Source: an uncultured Holdemanella sp. (GTDB taxonomy: Bacteria; Bacillota_I; Bacilli_A; Erysipelotrichales; Erysipelotrichaceae). From it: DNA of 29,227 nucleotides. The stretch spans positions 1 through 29,227 of the forward strand of contig CAAEDN010000083.1 in assembly GCA_900754615.1 (NCBI GenBank). Direction: 5' to 3'. Position numbers and translations under genes: made by a program. Under the pieces are notes generated by a model that saw nothing but the letters and a program-made list of their open reading frames with translations, was not told the origin of the DNA and did no database searches. Numbering within the stretch: position 1 is the first letter of the stretch; every line of letters starts with the position of its first letter. This document shows, one piece after another, positions 1 to 6,897 of the stretch.

Positions 1-15
1 ACATTTCAAAAAAAC

Positions 16-62
16 GAAAGTGCTAGATTAAACCTTGAATAAAGGCTTTCTAGCACTTTTTA
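16..62 (+). terminator. Rho-independent terminator of an upstream gene
   Basis: The arms GAAAGTGCTAGA (16-27) and TCTAGCACTTTTT (49-61) pair over about 10 bp around a 21-nt loop, and a T tract follows. It probably ends a gene lying left of the window. The same stem, with an unrelated loop, recurs at 2697-2736. Confidence 0.75.
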
Positions 63-94
63 CTTTTTCAACTGTCAAACTTGGGCTAAAACTT

Positions 95-124
95 TTGGAA
101 AATGCAAGTGTTTTTTGATAAAAT
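95..124 (+). promoter_or_regulatory. Leaderless promoter of the capA-like gene
   Basis: TTGGAA (95-100), an 18-bp spacer and TAAAAT (119-124) precede the ATG at 131 by six nucleotides, so the predicted transcript starts at or next to the A of ATG. No Shine-Dalgarno sequence lies in between. Confidence 0.5.
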
Positions 125-130
125 AAAAGC

Positions 131-1300
131 ATGAAAAAGAGATGGACATGGATCGTAGTTTTATGCATATTTAATTTTAGCTTGATGGGCTTTATTTTAG
201 CACACCCTGTAAATGATAATTCACAATCAAAAGGCACACAAATAGTTTCTAAGGAAGGAGATAAAAAGTCTTTTACGTTTGTAGGAGTAGGAGATAATTT
301 GTACCATGAAGCGATGTATTGGTACCAAAATCAAAAAAATGGATATTATGATTTTGATTCCTATTATGAAATGACAAATAAATACACACAAAATGCAGAT
401 TTAGCATATATTAATTTTGAAACATTATGTATTGGAGAAGAGTATGAATTGAGTGGATATCCTACTTTTAATGGTCCCAAAGAAATATTATCTTCAGTAA
501 ATAAAGCAGGATTTGACTGGTGGAGCTTAAGCTCAAATCATTCTTTGGATAGGGGAGCAGAAGGCTTATTGGCACAGATTGATTTAATTCGAGATAAATA
601 TCCCAATGTGATTACGACGGGATCGCATTCTTCTAGGAAGGATAAAAAACGTACCTTAGTGAAAGAAATCAATGGTATAAAAGTTGGCTTTTTAGGTTAT
701 ACATATGGATTAAATGGTTTTAATTTACCTGAAGATAAGCCTTGGCTTGTGGATCTGATTGATAAAAAACAGATGAAGAAAGATATGGAAGCTTTAAGTA
801 AGGTTAGTGATGTTCAAATGGTTTCTATGCATTGGGGAAATGAATATCAAACAGAACCGACAAAAGAGCAGGAAGACCTGGCCAACTATTTAAATGAGCT
901 TGGAGCAGAAGTTGTAATTGGTTCACACCCACATGTTATTGAACCAGCCAAAATAATTAAAGGAAAAAAACAAGACACACTTGTGTATTATTCTTTAGGA
1001 AACTATACGAGTGCACAAGATATGGATATCACAATGGTTGGTGGAATGGCTAGTTTCACATTGAATTATGACTCAAAAACAAAGACAACGTCTTTTACAG
1101 ATACAAAATTTATTCCATTGATTACATGGTTTGATGTAGGATATAATACATGGAAGACTTATTCGATTGAAGATTATAATGATTCATTAGCACAAACACA
1201 TAATTTAGCTTCTGAATATGATTTATCAAAAGAATGGGTTCAACAATTTGTTCAATCTGTTATGCAAGATCCAGATGGAATAGAGGTGGTATTAAAATGA
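131..1300 (+). CDS. CapA/PgsA-family metallophosphatase-like protein, membrane-anchored
   Basis: This 389-residue protein has the order of motifs typical of the CapA family (calcineurin-like fold associated with capsule or poly-gamma-glutamate synthesis). Visible are GVGDNL near residue 51, INFET, FNGP, SSNHSLDRG (about 135), HWGNEY (about 234), GSHPHVIEP (about 265) and SLGNYTSAQ. A hydrophobic N-terminal segment (residues 6-24) after KKR is a signal anchor, so the catalytic domain should face outside. The ATG at 131 has no ribosome binding site but sits at the predicted +1 of its promoter. The stop codon overlaps the smpB start (ATGA). No other pga/cap gene is nearby, so a poly-gamma-glutamate role is not supported; a general cell-surface phosphatase-like role is as likely. 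Confidence 0.85.
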   Translation: MKKRWTWIVVLCIFNFSLMGFILAHPVNDNSQSKGTQIVSKEGDKKSFTFVGVGDNLYHEAMYWYQNQKNGYYDFDSYYEMTNKYTQNADLAYINFETLCIGEEYELSGYPTFNGPKEILSSVNKAGFDWWSLSSNHSLDRGAEGLLAQIDLIRDKYPNVITTGSHSSRKDKKRTLVKEINGIKVGFLGYTYGLNGFNLPEDKPWLVDLIDKKQMKKDMEALSKVSDVQMVSMHWGNEYQTEPTKEQEDLANYLNELGAEVVIGSHPHVIEPAKIIKGKKQDTLVYYSLGNYTSAQDMDITMVGGMASFTLNYDSKTKTTSFTDTKFIPLITWFDVGYNTWKTYSIEDYNDSLAQTHNLASEYDLSKEWVQQFVQSVMQDPDGIEVVLK

Positions 1301-1755
1301 GTCAAAATCAAAAAACAATAGCTGAAAATCGTAAGGCGAGACATGAATACGAATTGTATGACCGATTTGAAGCAGGCTTAGTTCTTCAGGGTACAGAAAT
1401 AAAAAGTATTCGAAGAGGTAAAGTACAATTAAAAGATAGCTATATTAGTTTTCAAAAAGGGGAAGCTTTTATTAAAGGTATGCATATTTCTCCTTATGAA
1501 TTTGGCAACCGATTTAATCATGATGAAACACGGGACCGCAAACTTTTGATGCATAAGCAGGAAATTCAAAAATTAGAACAATCTGCACGTGTTAAAGGGT
1601 ATACGGTCGTTCCAGTAAGAATTTATTTGTATAAAGGTTTGGCAAAGTTAGAAATTGCTTTGGCAAAAGGTAAGAATCTTCATGATAAGCGTGAATCTCA
1701 AAAGGCAAAAGATGCACAAAGAGAAATTCAAAAGGCCTTGAAAAATCAGTATTAA
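1297..1755 (+). CDS. smpB: SsrA-binding protein SmpB
   Basis: SmpB binds tmRNA and carries it with EF-Tu to stalled ribosomes for trans-translation. The protein of 152 residues matches the usual length. It opens with the KTIAENRKARHEYELYD core, then LVLQGTEIKSIRRGKVQLKDSYI (the OB-fold), and ends in a basic tail starting GKNLHDKRESQKAKDAQREI, which enters the mRNA channel. The ATG at 1297 overlaps the preceding stop codon and has the binding site AGAGGTGG; a longer in-frame start at 1234 would add a non-conserved stretch inside capA. The ssrA gene starts 21 bp after the stop, so both trans-translation components are adjacent. Confidence 0.97.
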   Translation: MSQNQKTIAENRKARHEYELYDRFEAGLVLQGTEIKSIRRGKVQLKDSYISFQKGEAFIKGMHISPYEFGNRFNHDETRDRKLLMHKQEIQKLEQSARVKGYTVVPVRIYLYKGLAKLEIALAKGKNLHDKRESQKAKDAQREIQKALKNQY

Positions 1756-1766
1756 TAGCTTATACT
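1738..1766 (+). promoter_or_regulatory. ssrA promoter inside the 3' end of smpB
   Basis: TTGAAA (1738-1743), exactly 17 bp, then TATACT (1761-1766). The -35 box and most of the spacer lie in the last codons of smpB. The predicted start falls around 1773, next to the mature tmRNA 5' end at 1777. Confidence 0.75.
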
Positions 1767-1776
1767 GATGTTCCTT

Positions 1777-2167
1777 GGGGGCGTTCAGGCATTCGATGAG
1801 TAAATGTTTGGATTCAGCCACAGCCACGAAGGAAACGTGTAATAACCAACTTAAATTAATTGCTAAAAATAAACTTGCTAATGTATTTGGTATGAACCAA
1901 AGCATGGCTTTCGCTGCTTAATTTTATTGCCTACGTTTGGCTTCGCAGCCCCTTTCTGAGATTTCGCTTTCTTATTTCAGACTGAGTGTTAAAGAAAAGA
2001 AGATAGAGATAAGTATTGGCTAGCTGCTTGTCTTGAATCAAATATAGCTAACCCAAAAGAATTTTTGTTTCCATCCGAAACTTTTGGATAACTAGATGGA
2101 AAAAGCTGTAAACGCTGTCTCGTGGGACTTTGCTTAGACAGGAGTTCGATTCTCCTCGCCTCCACCA
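1777..2167 (+). ncRNA. ssrA: tmRNA (10Sa RNA, SsrA)
   Basis: The 5' end GGGGGCG (1777-1783) pairs with CGCCTCC before the encoded CCA at 2165-2167 (one G-U pair), forming the tRNA-like acceptor stem. The T arm GGAGTTCGATTCTCC is visible just upstream of the 3' end. The resume reading frame runs from GCT at 1862 to TAA at 1919-1921 and encodes the tag AKNKLANVFGMNQSMAFAA, whose AFAA end fits proteolysis by ClpXP or FtsH. At 19 residues the tag is longer than the common 10-11. Pseudoknot sequences fill the rest. The exact resume codon is inferred from the tag C-terminus and the GCT-A pattern. This RNA accounts for most of the protein-free gap after smpB. Confidence 0.96.
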
Positions 2168-2177
2168 AAGACAATCA

Positions 2178-2202
2178 ACGCCCTTATTTAAAGGGCGTTT
2201 TA
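2178..2202 (+). terminator. ssrA terminator
   Basis: ACGCCCTT (2178-2185), loop ATTTA, AAGGGCGT (2191-2198), then TTTAATTT. It lies 10 nt after the tmRNA CCA. Confidence 0.85.
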
Positions 2203-2258
2203 ATTTATCGTGATGTACTTTTGATGTATAATTGTTACGAAAGAAGGTAAATTTACAT

Positions 2259-2633
2259 ATGAGAATTGCAGTGAGCTATAAAGACGGAGAAGTGTTCCAA
2301 CATTTTGGGCATAGCTCAGAATTTAAAATCTATGACACAGATCATAATGAAATTATTAAAAGTGAAGTGATTACAGTCGAAGGACATGGACATGTTAGTG
2401 TTTCGAATGCTCTAAAAGAACAAAATGTAAACATTGTACTTTGTGGTGGTATTGGACAAGGGGCTAAAACAGCATTGGCTAGTTTTGGGATTCATTCATT
2501 TGGTGGAGTAACCGGGAATGCGGATGAGGCTGTTAAGAAATATTTAAGTGGAAAACTAGAATTTACAACGGATGCGACTTGTACAAAACATGATTCTGGC
2601 GAAAGTCATTCTTGTGGTGGACATTGCCATTAA
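2259..2633 (+). CDS. NifX/NifB-family (dinitrogenase Fe-Mo cofactor domain) small protein, copy 1
   Basis: This 124-residue protein starts MRIAVSYKDGEVFQHFGHS and contains LCGGIGQGAK and GVTGNADEAVKKYLSG, the pattern of the dinitrogenase iron-molybdenum cofactor-binding domain. In organisms without nitrogenase such proteins are stand-alone and of unclear role, probably handling metal or iron-sulfur clusters. The tail HSCGGHCH is a likely metal ligand cluster. The ATG at 2259 has the binding site GAAAGAAGG; a TTG at 2232 in the same frame falls in the -10 box and is rejected. A TATAAT at 2227-2232 is the probable -10. No nif gene is present. The paralog at 10252 is about 87 percent identical. 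Confidence 0.85.
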   Translation: MRIAVSYKDGEVFQHFGHSSEFKIYDTDHNEIIKSEVITVEGHGHVSVSNALKEQNVNIVLCGGIGQGAKTALASFGIHSFGGVTGNADEAVKKYLSGKLEFTTDATCTKHDSGESHSCGGHCH

Positions 2634-2649
2634 TTCTTGATTTTTTCTT

Positions 2650-2678
2650 TTGACACACCTTATATTTCGCTTTATAAT
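2650..2678 (+). promoter_or_regulatory. Strong consensus promoter without an obvious gene
   Basis: Perfect TTGACA (2650-2655), 17 bp, perfect TATAAT (2673-2678). It is the counterpart of the thrS leader promoter at 10645-10673. Here it fires into a terminator about 12-60 nt further on, before the regulator gene. Confidence 0.8.
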
Positions 2679-2696
2679 CCGAATTTGATATTTAAT

Positions 2697-2746
2697 AAGT
2701 GCTAGAAATCTTTTTTTAGGGTTAATTCTAGCACTTTTATTTTTTC
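2697..2746 (+). terminator. Terminator or attenuator between the orphan promoter and the regulator gene
   Basis: AAGTGCTAGAA (2697-2707) pairs with TTCTAGCACTT (2726-2736), an 11-bp stem, followed by TTATTTTTTC. It would stop transcripts from the 2650-2678 promoter after about 60 nt, and ends NifX-like copy 1. Confidence 0.8.
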
Positions 2747-2778
2747 TTAATTTTATATATGAATATTTACGCGTTTAT

Positions 2779-2787
2779 TGCTATCAT
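2779..2787 (+). promoter_or_regulatory. Extended -10 promoter of the regulator gene
   Basis: TG-C-TATCAT (2779-2787) is an extended -10 element. Its predicted start (about 2794) coincides with an ATG in the regulator frame; there is no recognisable -35 box and no ribosome binding site. Confidence 0.4.
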
Positions 2788-2793
2788 ATGAGT

Positions 2794-4632
2794 ATGAACT
2801 ATAATGATTTACAGATAAAAATACTTCAATTTTTGAGAATACATCCGGCTGGTGCTACAGGAAAAGAATTAGCAAGATCATTTGGCGTTTCCTTAAACAC
2901 GATTCGGCGAGAATTTAGTGTACTTTATGATATTTTAAATGAAGATAGTTTAGAATTGATTTCAAGACCTTCAATTGGATATCAACTTGTTATTTTGGAC
3001 GAAGAGGCGGCGCGAAGGTTCTTTCAGAATTTAAATGTTCAGTCTAATAATCCATTGTTTGATAACAATAAATCACATAATTATAAAATGAACTATATTA
3101 TCAGAAAACTTTTAACAAAAAATGATTATGTGCCTTTAATTAAAATTGCAAATGAATTGAATTATAGTGAGAGTTCTGTTCGTCGAGATTTAAAGTTAGT
3201 TGAAAAGGAATTAAAACATTATTCGTTAACTTTAAAGCAAAGAAAAAACTATGGGCTTTATATAGAAGGAAGTGAATTAAACAAGCGTATTTGTTTGATA
3301 TCACAACATAAATTCTTTGTGAATCTACCAAAGGAACAACAAAAACTAGAACCAGATTTCTGGTCTACATTTGCAATGGGGGATGCTAAAATACGTGACT
3401 GCACGATTAAAATTCGTAAACAGTTGATAGGACATCCTAAATTAACGTTTAAATTAATTAATTTTCCTATAGTTTTTAACTATATACCGATTATTCATTC
3501 TAGACATAAGTATACGAAGTTAATTCATGTGGAAGCCATTCAAAAAACTTTTTTAAAGAATGGAGGATTAATTGATATATCAAGAGAATTGTTATTAAGT
3601 ATTAGTGATGTAATTGATATTAATGAAGAGGAAATTTTAGCGTTCGCAATGATTTTACAAGCCTATAGGAGTGTAACGGATATGTTACAGTTGACAAATA
3701 CAGAGCGTGAGTTCATGCGAAATGTTACGCAAGGATTATTGGATGAAGTGGATCAAACAATTTATATTTCAGATATCATAACATCTAGTGAGTTTGATGA
3801 TTTGACTTGTATATTGTATGGTGTTATGAATAAGATCATTTATTCTATTGAACCAGATTTAGAAGAATATCGAACTTTAAATAAAGTAAGTCCATTGATT
3901 GAGGATTTGTGTTTGGCATGTGCAAACTATTTAGAAATCTACTTCCATGGAATGGTTTCGTATAAAATTTGTCTATCCTTTTATTATCTATTTGCAATAA
4001 TTCTTAAAAGAAAACTAACGAAGTTATTAGATTTAAAATTGGCTGTACTTTCTACCTATGGAATGCAGTATGGTATTTATTGTAAAAATACAATTCAAGA
4101 AGAGTATTTTGAGTATGTATCGGATGTAGAGGTTTTAGAATATTCACAAGTAACGGAGGAAAAGTTAAAAGGTTTTGATTATATTGTCAGTGATGTGCGG
4201 ATTAGTATGCTTCCTAAAACATGTAAACCAATATATTGTTTTTTAGAGAGTCAATCTTATCAATATCGTCGAGTCAAAGGATTAGAGGATATTATTGACT
4301 CATCGCTAGAAGAGATAAAAAGTCAGTATATGTATTTTTATAATTTAGAATCAGATGATTTAGACTCGATTATTTGTGAAATTCGAGGCTTGTTAAATGC
4401 GGAAGATAGTTTTGATAACAAGATAAAAAGAAGATTGCATTTTGGATGTGAACAAAATCATGCGTTTACATTATATTTTTCTTGTTCAAGCTCAAAGATA
4501 GAAACAGGGGCCTATTTCTTCAAATTATTAAATGGATTGGAGAATACTAAGGTACAACAGATTGTATGCGTAATTTATAATCGGTTTGATTATAAGGCAA
4601 TCAATGTATTAAATAAATTATTGTCTTTATGA
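2794..4632 (+). CDS. PRD-domain transcriptional regulator of a PTS operon (MtlR/LicR-like)
   Basis: The protein (612 residues from ATG 2794; an ATG at 2788 is also in frame) has two N-terminal winged HTH segments: TGKELARSFGVSLNTIRREF (about 20-40) and PLIKIANELNYSESSVRRDLKLVEKEL (about 110-140). They are followed by mostly helical sequence of the size of two PRD domains and an EIIB-like stretch around LDLKLAVLSTYGMQYGIYCKN. Such proteins activate sugar PTS operons and are switched by PTS phosphorylation. The EIIB-like stretch lacks the usual Cys at the start of its loop (Ser instead). I cannot place the regulatory PRD histidines with certainty, and a complete C-terminal EIIA domain is not evident. 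Its likely targets are the two identical palindromes at 4664 and 8111. Confidence 0.8.
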   Translation: MNYNDLQIKILQFLRIHPAGATGKELARSFGVSLNTIRREFSVLYDILNEDSLELISRPSIGYQLVILDEEAARRFFQNLNVQSNNPLFDNNKSHNYKMNYIIRKLLTKNDYVPLIKIANELNYSESSVRRDLKLVEKELKHYSLTLKQRKNYGLYIEGSELNKRICLISQHKFFVNLPKEQQKLEPDFWSTFAMGDAKIRDCTIKIRKQLIGHPKLTFKLINFPIVFNYIPIIHSRHKYTKLIHVEAIQKTFLKNGGLIDISRELLLSISDVIDINEEEILAFAMILQAYRSVTDMLQLTNTEREFMRNVTQGLLDEVDQTIYISDIITSSEFDDLTCILYGVMNKIIYSIEPDLEEYRTLNKVSPLIEDLCLACANYLEIYFHGMVSYKICLSFYYLFAIILKRKLTKLLDLKLAVLSTYGMQYGIYCKNTIQEEYFEYVSDVEVLEYSQVTEEKLKGFDYIVSDVRISMLPKTCKPIYCFLESQSYQYRRVKGLEDIIDSSLEEIKSQYMYFYNLESDDLDSIICEIRGLLNAEDSFDNKIKRRLHFGCEQNHAFTLYFSCSSSKIETGAYFFKLLNGLENTKVQQIVCVIYNRFDYKAINVLNKLLSL

Positions 4633-4658
4633 CACAAGCGTTTGCTTGTGTTTTTTTC
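4633..4658 (+). terminator. Terminator of the regulator gene
   Basis: ACACAAGC, loop GTTT, GCTTGTGT and a run of Ts directly after the regulator stop codon. Confidence 0.85.
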
Positions 4659-4663
4659 ATGTT

Positions 4664-4683
4664 TGAGTCTTATATTAGACTCA
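4664..4683. promoter_or_regulatory. Operator palindrome 1 (enzyme operon)
   Basis: TGAGTCT-TATATT-AGACTCA: perfect 7-bp arms around a 6-bp spacer. The same 20 bases plus the following T recur at 8111-8131. In both places TGACA begins six positions after the palindrome end (4689 and 8136) and an AT-rich -10-like hexamer (TATATT 4715; TATAGT 8162) begins 32 positions after it. That constant geometry just upstream of weak promoters fits an activator site. The adjacent regulator is the natural candidate. ATTGTGACAAT at 4685-4695 is a second small palindrome found only here. Confidence 0.75.
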
Positions 4684-4744
4684 TATTGTGACAATAATTA
4701 TCTCAAGTCATTGATATATTTATATTAGAAAAGGAGTTTGGAGT

Positions 4745-5788
4745 ATGAATAAAAAAATTAAAATTGATACAAACATATATTGGTTACCCGAGAAATTATT
4801 TACGGATGACATATTGTATGATGAATTTAGTCGTTGTGTTCCAAGAGAATATGGTATGAATATTGAGAAATATAATCTAGAAGATGGACGTAAAGCGATT
4901 AAAGTAGAAAAGCCTTGTGGTTGTGAAAATCTAAATTATTTTCAAGGAGACTATACATTAGAAAAACAATTACATGATATGGATGAGGGTGGTATTGACT
5001 ATGCAATTATGAAACTTCCTGGATGCCAGGAGTGGCTTTCTTTAGAGATGTGCAAAAAGTTAAATACGATGGCTTATGAATTTTCTGCAAAATCAAAAGG
5101 TAGATTACAACCATTAGCAATTGTACCTCCTTTTGGCAGCGAAGAAAGTTTGAAAGAATTAAGTCGTTGTGTCAATGAATTGGGTATGAAAGGGGTACAA
5201 GTAAGTGCACACTACGGAAACTACTATTTAGATCATGTGATGTTCAGAAAATTTTTTGAGTATGTTAATGAGTTAAATATTCCAGTGTATGTGCATCATA
5301 CACCTGTTCCGGTAGATTACACCTCTTTGTTGGATTATAGCAATCTTCGTCGTTCATTTGGAAGATGCCAGGATCAAATTACAGCAATTGCAAGAGAGTT
5401 ATATAGTGGAATGTTTGAAACATTACCGAATGTAAAAATGATTCATTCTATGCTAGGCGGTGCATATTACGCGTTTAAAGATATGTTGATTCCTCATGGC
5501 TCTGGTGGAGGTCGATTCGATACGTCAGGTAGTGAGAACATAAGAAAATATTTGAAGAACAATATCTATTTTGAAATGAGTCATGCTCAGCCTTGGGGAA
5601 AAGAAGGTTTGGAAATGGCTGCAAAAGTTTTAGGGGCAGATCATATTCTTTATGGCTCTAGTTATCCGGTAAAAATGGAGTGGATGTTAAATGGAGTTGC
5701 TATGGTTAATTCTTTAGATTTGCCGCAGGAAGACATAAATAAAATGGTGAGTGAAAATGCTCAATTATTATATGGAGTATTAAAGTGA
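4745..5788 (+). CDS. Amidohydrolase-fold (amidohydrolase_2) protein with degenerate metal site
   Basis: This 347-residue protein has the ACMSD-like TIM-barrel pattern: GRLQPLAIVPP and ELGMKGVQVSAHYG in the middle, VYVHHTPVP (His184/185), MIHSMLGG (His234), and ILYGSSYPVKMEW near the end. In the family an N-terminal HxH, two later His and an Asp in GSDxP hold the metal. Here the N-terminal motif reads DTNIYW (no HxH) and the Asp position is Ser306. Classical zinc hydrolysis is therefore doubtful; a metal-free or differently liganded lyase, or a binding role, is possible. AAAAGGAG precedes ATG 4745. It is the first gene of a three-gene overlapping operon and its stop codon overlaps the next GTG start. 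Confidence 0.75.
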   Translation: MNKKIKIDTNIYWLPEKLFTDDILYDEFSRCVPREYGMNIEKYNLEDGRKAIKVEKPCGCENLNYFQGDYTLEKQLHDMDEGGIDYAIMKLPGCQEWLSLEMCKKLNTMAYEFSAKSKGRLQPLAIVPPFGSEESLKELSRCVNELGMKGVQVSAHYGNYYLDHVMFRKFFEYVNELNIPVYVHHTPVPVDYTSLLDYSNLRRSFGRCQDQITAIARELYSGMFETLPNVKMIHSMLGGAYYAFKDMLIPHGSGGGRFDTSGSENIRKYLKNNIYFEMSHAQPWGKEGLEMAAKVLGADHILYGSSYPVKMEWMLNGVAMVNSLDLPQEDINKMVSENAQLLYGVLK

Positions 5789-6897
5789 ATGAGTATGTAA
5801 TTGGCGTTGGATATAGTTCGGTAAAACTAGTGTCTCATGATTTGCTATATGTAAAGACATTGATACTAGAAGATATGGTGTTTGTATCAATGGATCTAAC
5901 ATCTTTAACAGATAATAATATCCAACATTTTAAAAAGATTATCCAAGAAATAATAGATACTAACCATGTATATATTAGTGTTACACATAATTTTTCCTCA
6001 CCTCACATTCATGAAAAGGACATAGAAGTAAGAGATTATTTATATGTTAGATTTGATGAGGCATTAAGAAATTCAATCCAAATGGCAACTCAAACCCGTT
6101 CTATATGCACGATTGAGTATAGTGTGGGACAATGTTTTATTAATGTGAATCGAAATGTAGAAACAAAAGAAGGGTATTGGATTGGGCAAAATAATGCAGG
6201 TTACAGTAATCATGATGTGCGAGTTTTGTTGATAAAAAAAGAAAATCAGTGTATCGCAAATATTATAAACTATGATCTTCAATGTTCAGTATTGGATAAA
6301 GCAAATGTGTTGAGCGCAGATATTGCCGGTTATGTTTCACAATGTTTTCTTAACGAAAATATAGTTTCGTTTTTTGTGCCGGGAGCGGCGGCTGATCAAA
6401 TGCCAAAGTATGTTAGACAAGAATATAGTGAAATAAAAAGATTAGGAAAACTTTTATATGCTTCAATACCAAAATCTGGAATTTCTATTAGTGGACAGAT
6501 TATATACAAAACTAAGTTAGTGGAACTGCCTAAACAAGTTATGAAATATGCAACTAAGGATTTGAAGCCACATAAAACATTTGACTTTGAAATAACAAAT
6601 GAAAAATTGTATGTACCAATCGAATATATAGGGTTTGATCAATTAAATATATTGTTAACGAAACCAGAATTAAATAGTGAATATGGAGTTGAAATTCAAC
6701 ATTGTTTTAATGAGCATACAATGATTTTTACACTAATAAATGGCGGTTGTAAATATTTACCGCAGAAATCAGATTATGAAAAAGTAACATACATGTCTAT
6801 GAATACAACTATTGCTCAAGGAGCGAATCGAATATTTTTAGACGCAGTAATGGAATTGAAAAAGGAGGCGCGCGATGAAAGTAGGCAAGAGTCGTAA
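5785..6897 (+). CDS. Neutral/alkaline ceramidase-like protein, degenerate paralog
   Basis: The 370-residue protein is cytoplasmic by the absence of a signal peptide. It resembles the N-terminal domain of neutral ceramidases: SVTHNFSSPHIH (His68), INRxxE-like NVNRNVETKEGYWIGQ, HDVRVLLI, LSADIAGYV, VPGAAADQMPKY. Compared with the next gene, the second His of THNH is Phe70 and the zinc His in VNWAVHST is Gln166 in INYDLQCS, so the zinc site looks incomplete, although TKPELNSEYG and CKYLPQKSDY may still supply the Glu and Tyr. Translation starts at GTG 5785, overlapping the previous stop, with GGAG eight bases upstream. It may be a partner subunit of the next protein or have another chemistry. 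Family assignment rests on motifs read by eye. Confidence 0.65.
   Translation: MNEYVIGVGYSSVKLVSHDLLYVKTLILEDMVFVSMDLTSLTDNNIQHFKKIIQEIIDTNHVYISVTHNFSSPHIHEKDIEVRDYLYVRFDEALRNSIQMATQTRSICTIEYSVGQCFINVNRNVETKEGYWIGQNNAGYSNHDVRVLLIKKENQCIANIINYDLQCSVLDKANVLSADIAGYVSQCFLNENIVSFFVPGAAADQMPKYVRQEYSEIKRLGKLLYASIPKSGISISGQIIYKTKLVELPKQVMKYATKDLKPHKTFDFEITNEKLYVPIEYIGFDQLNILLTKPELNSEYGVEIQHCFNEHTMIFTLINGGCKYLPQKSDYEKVTYMSMNTTIAQGANRIFLDAVMELKKEARDESRQES

Larger units (their letters stand above)
2259..2679 (+). repeat. Left copy of the ~420-bp direct repeat (NifX-like gene plus promoter)
   Basis: This segment is collinear with 10252-10674: a complete 124-codon gene, a short spacer starting ATTCTTGA, and a TTGACA-17-TATAAT promoter followed by ATC or ATCA. 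Similarity fades directly after the -10 box. Encoded proteins differ at about 16 of 124 positions by my manual alignment, so the duplication is not recent. The two copies flank the PTS and ceramidase-like genes. Confidence 0.85.

Noticed and set aside
1989..2174. Minus-strand 61-codon open frame
   Set aside because: It lies entirely within the tmRNA and its 3' flank.
2140..2202. ssrA 3' end as an attachment site for the PTS block
   Set aside because: No integrase gene and no duplicated ssrA 3' fragment are seen downstream; the flanking repeats are the NifX-like copies instead.
4684..4744. CcpA cre site in the PTS-block promoters
   Set aside because: No convincing match to the cre pattern here or at 8131-8227.
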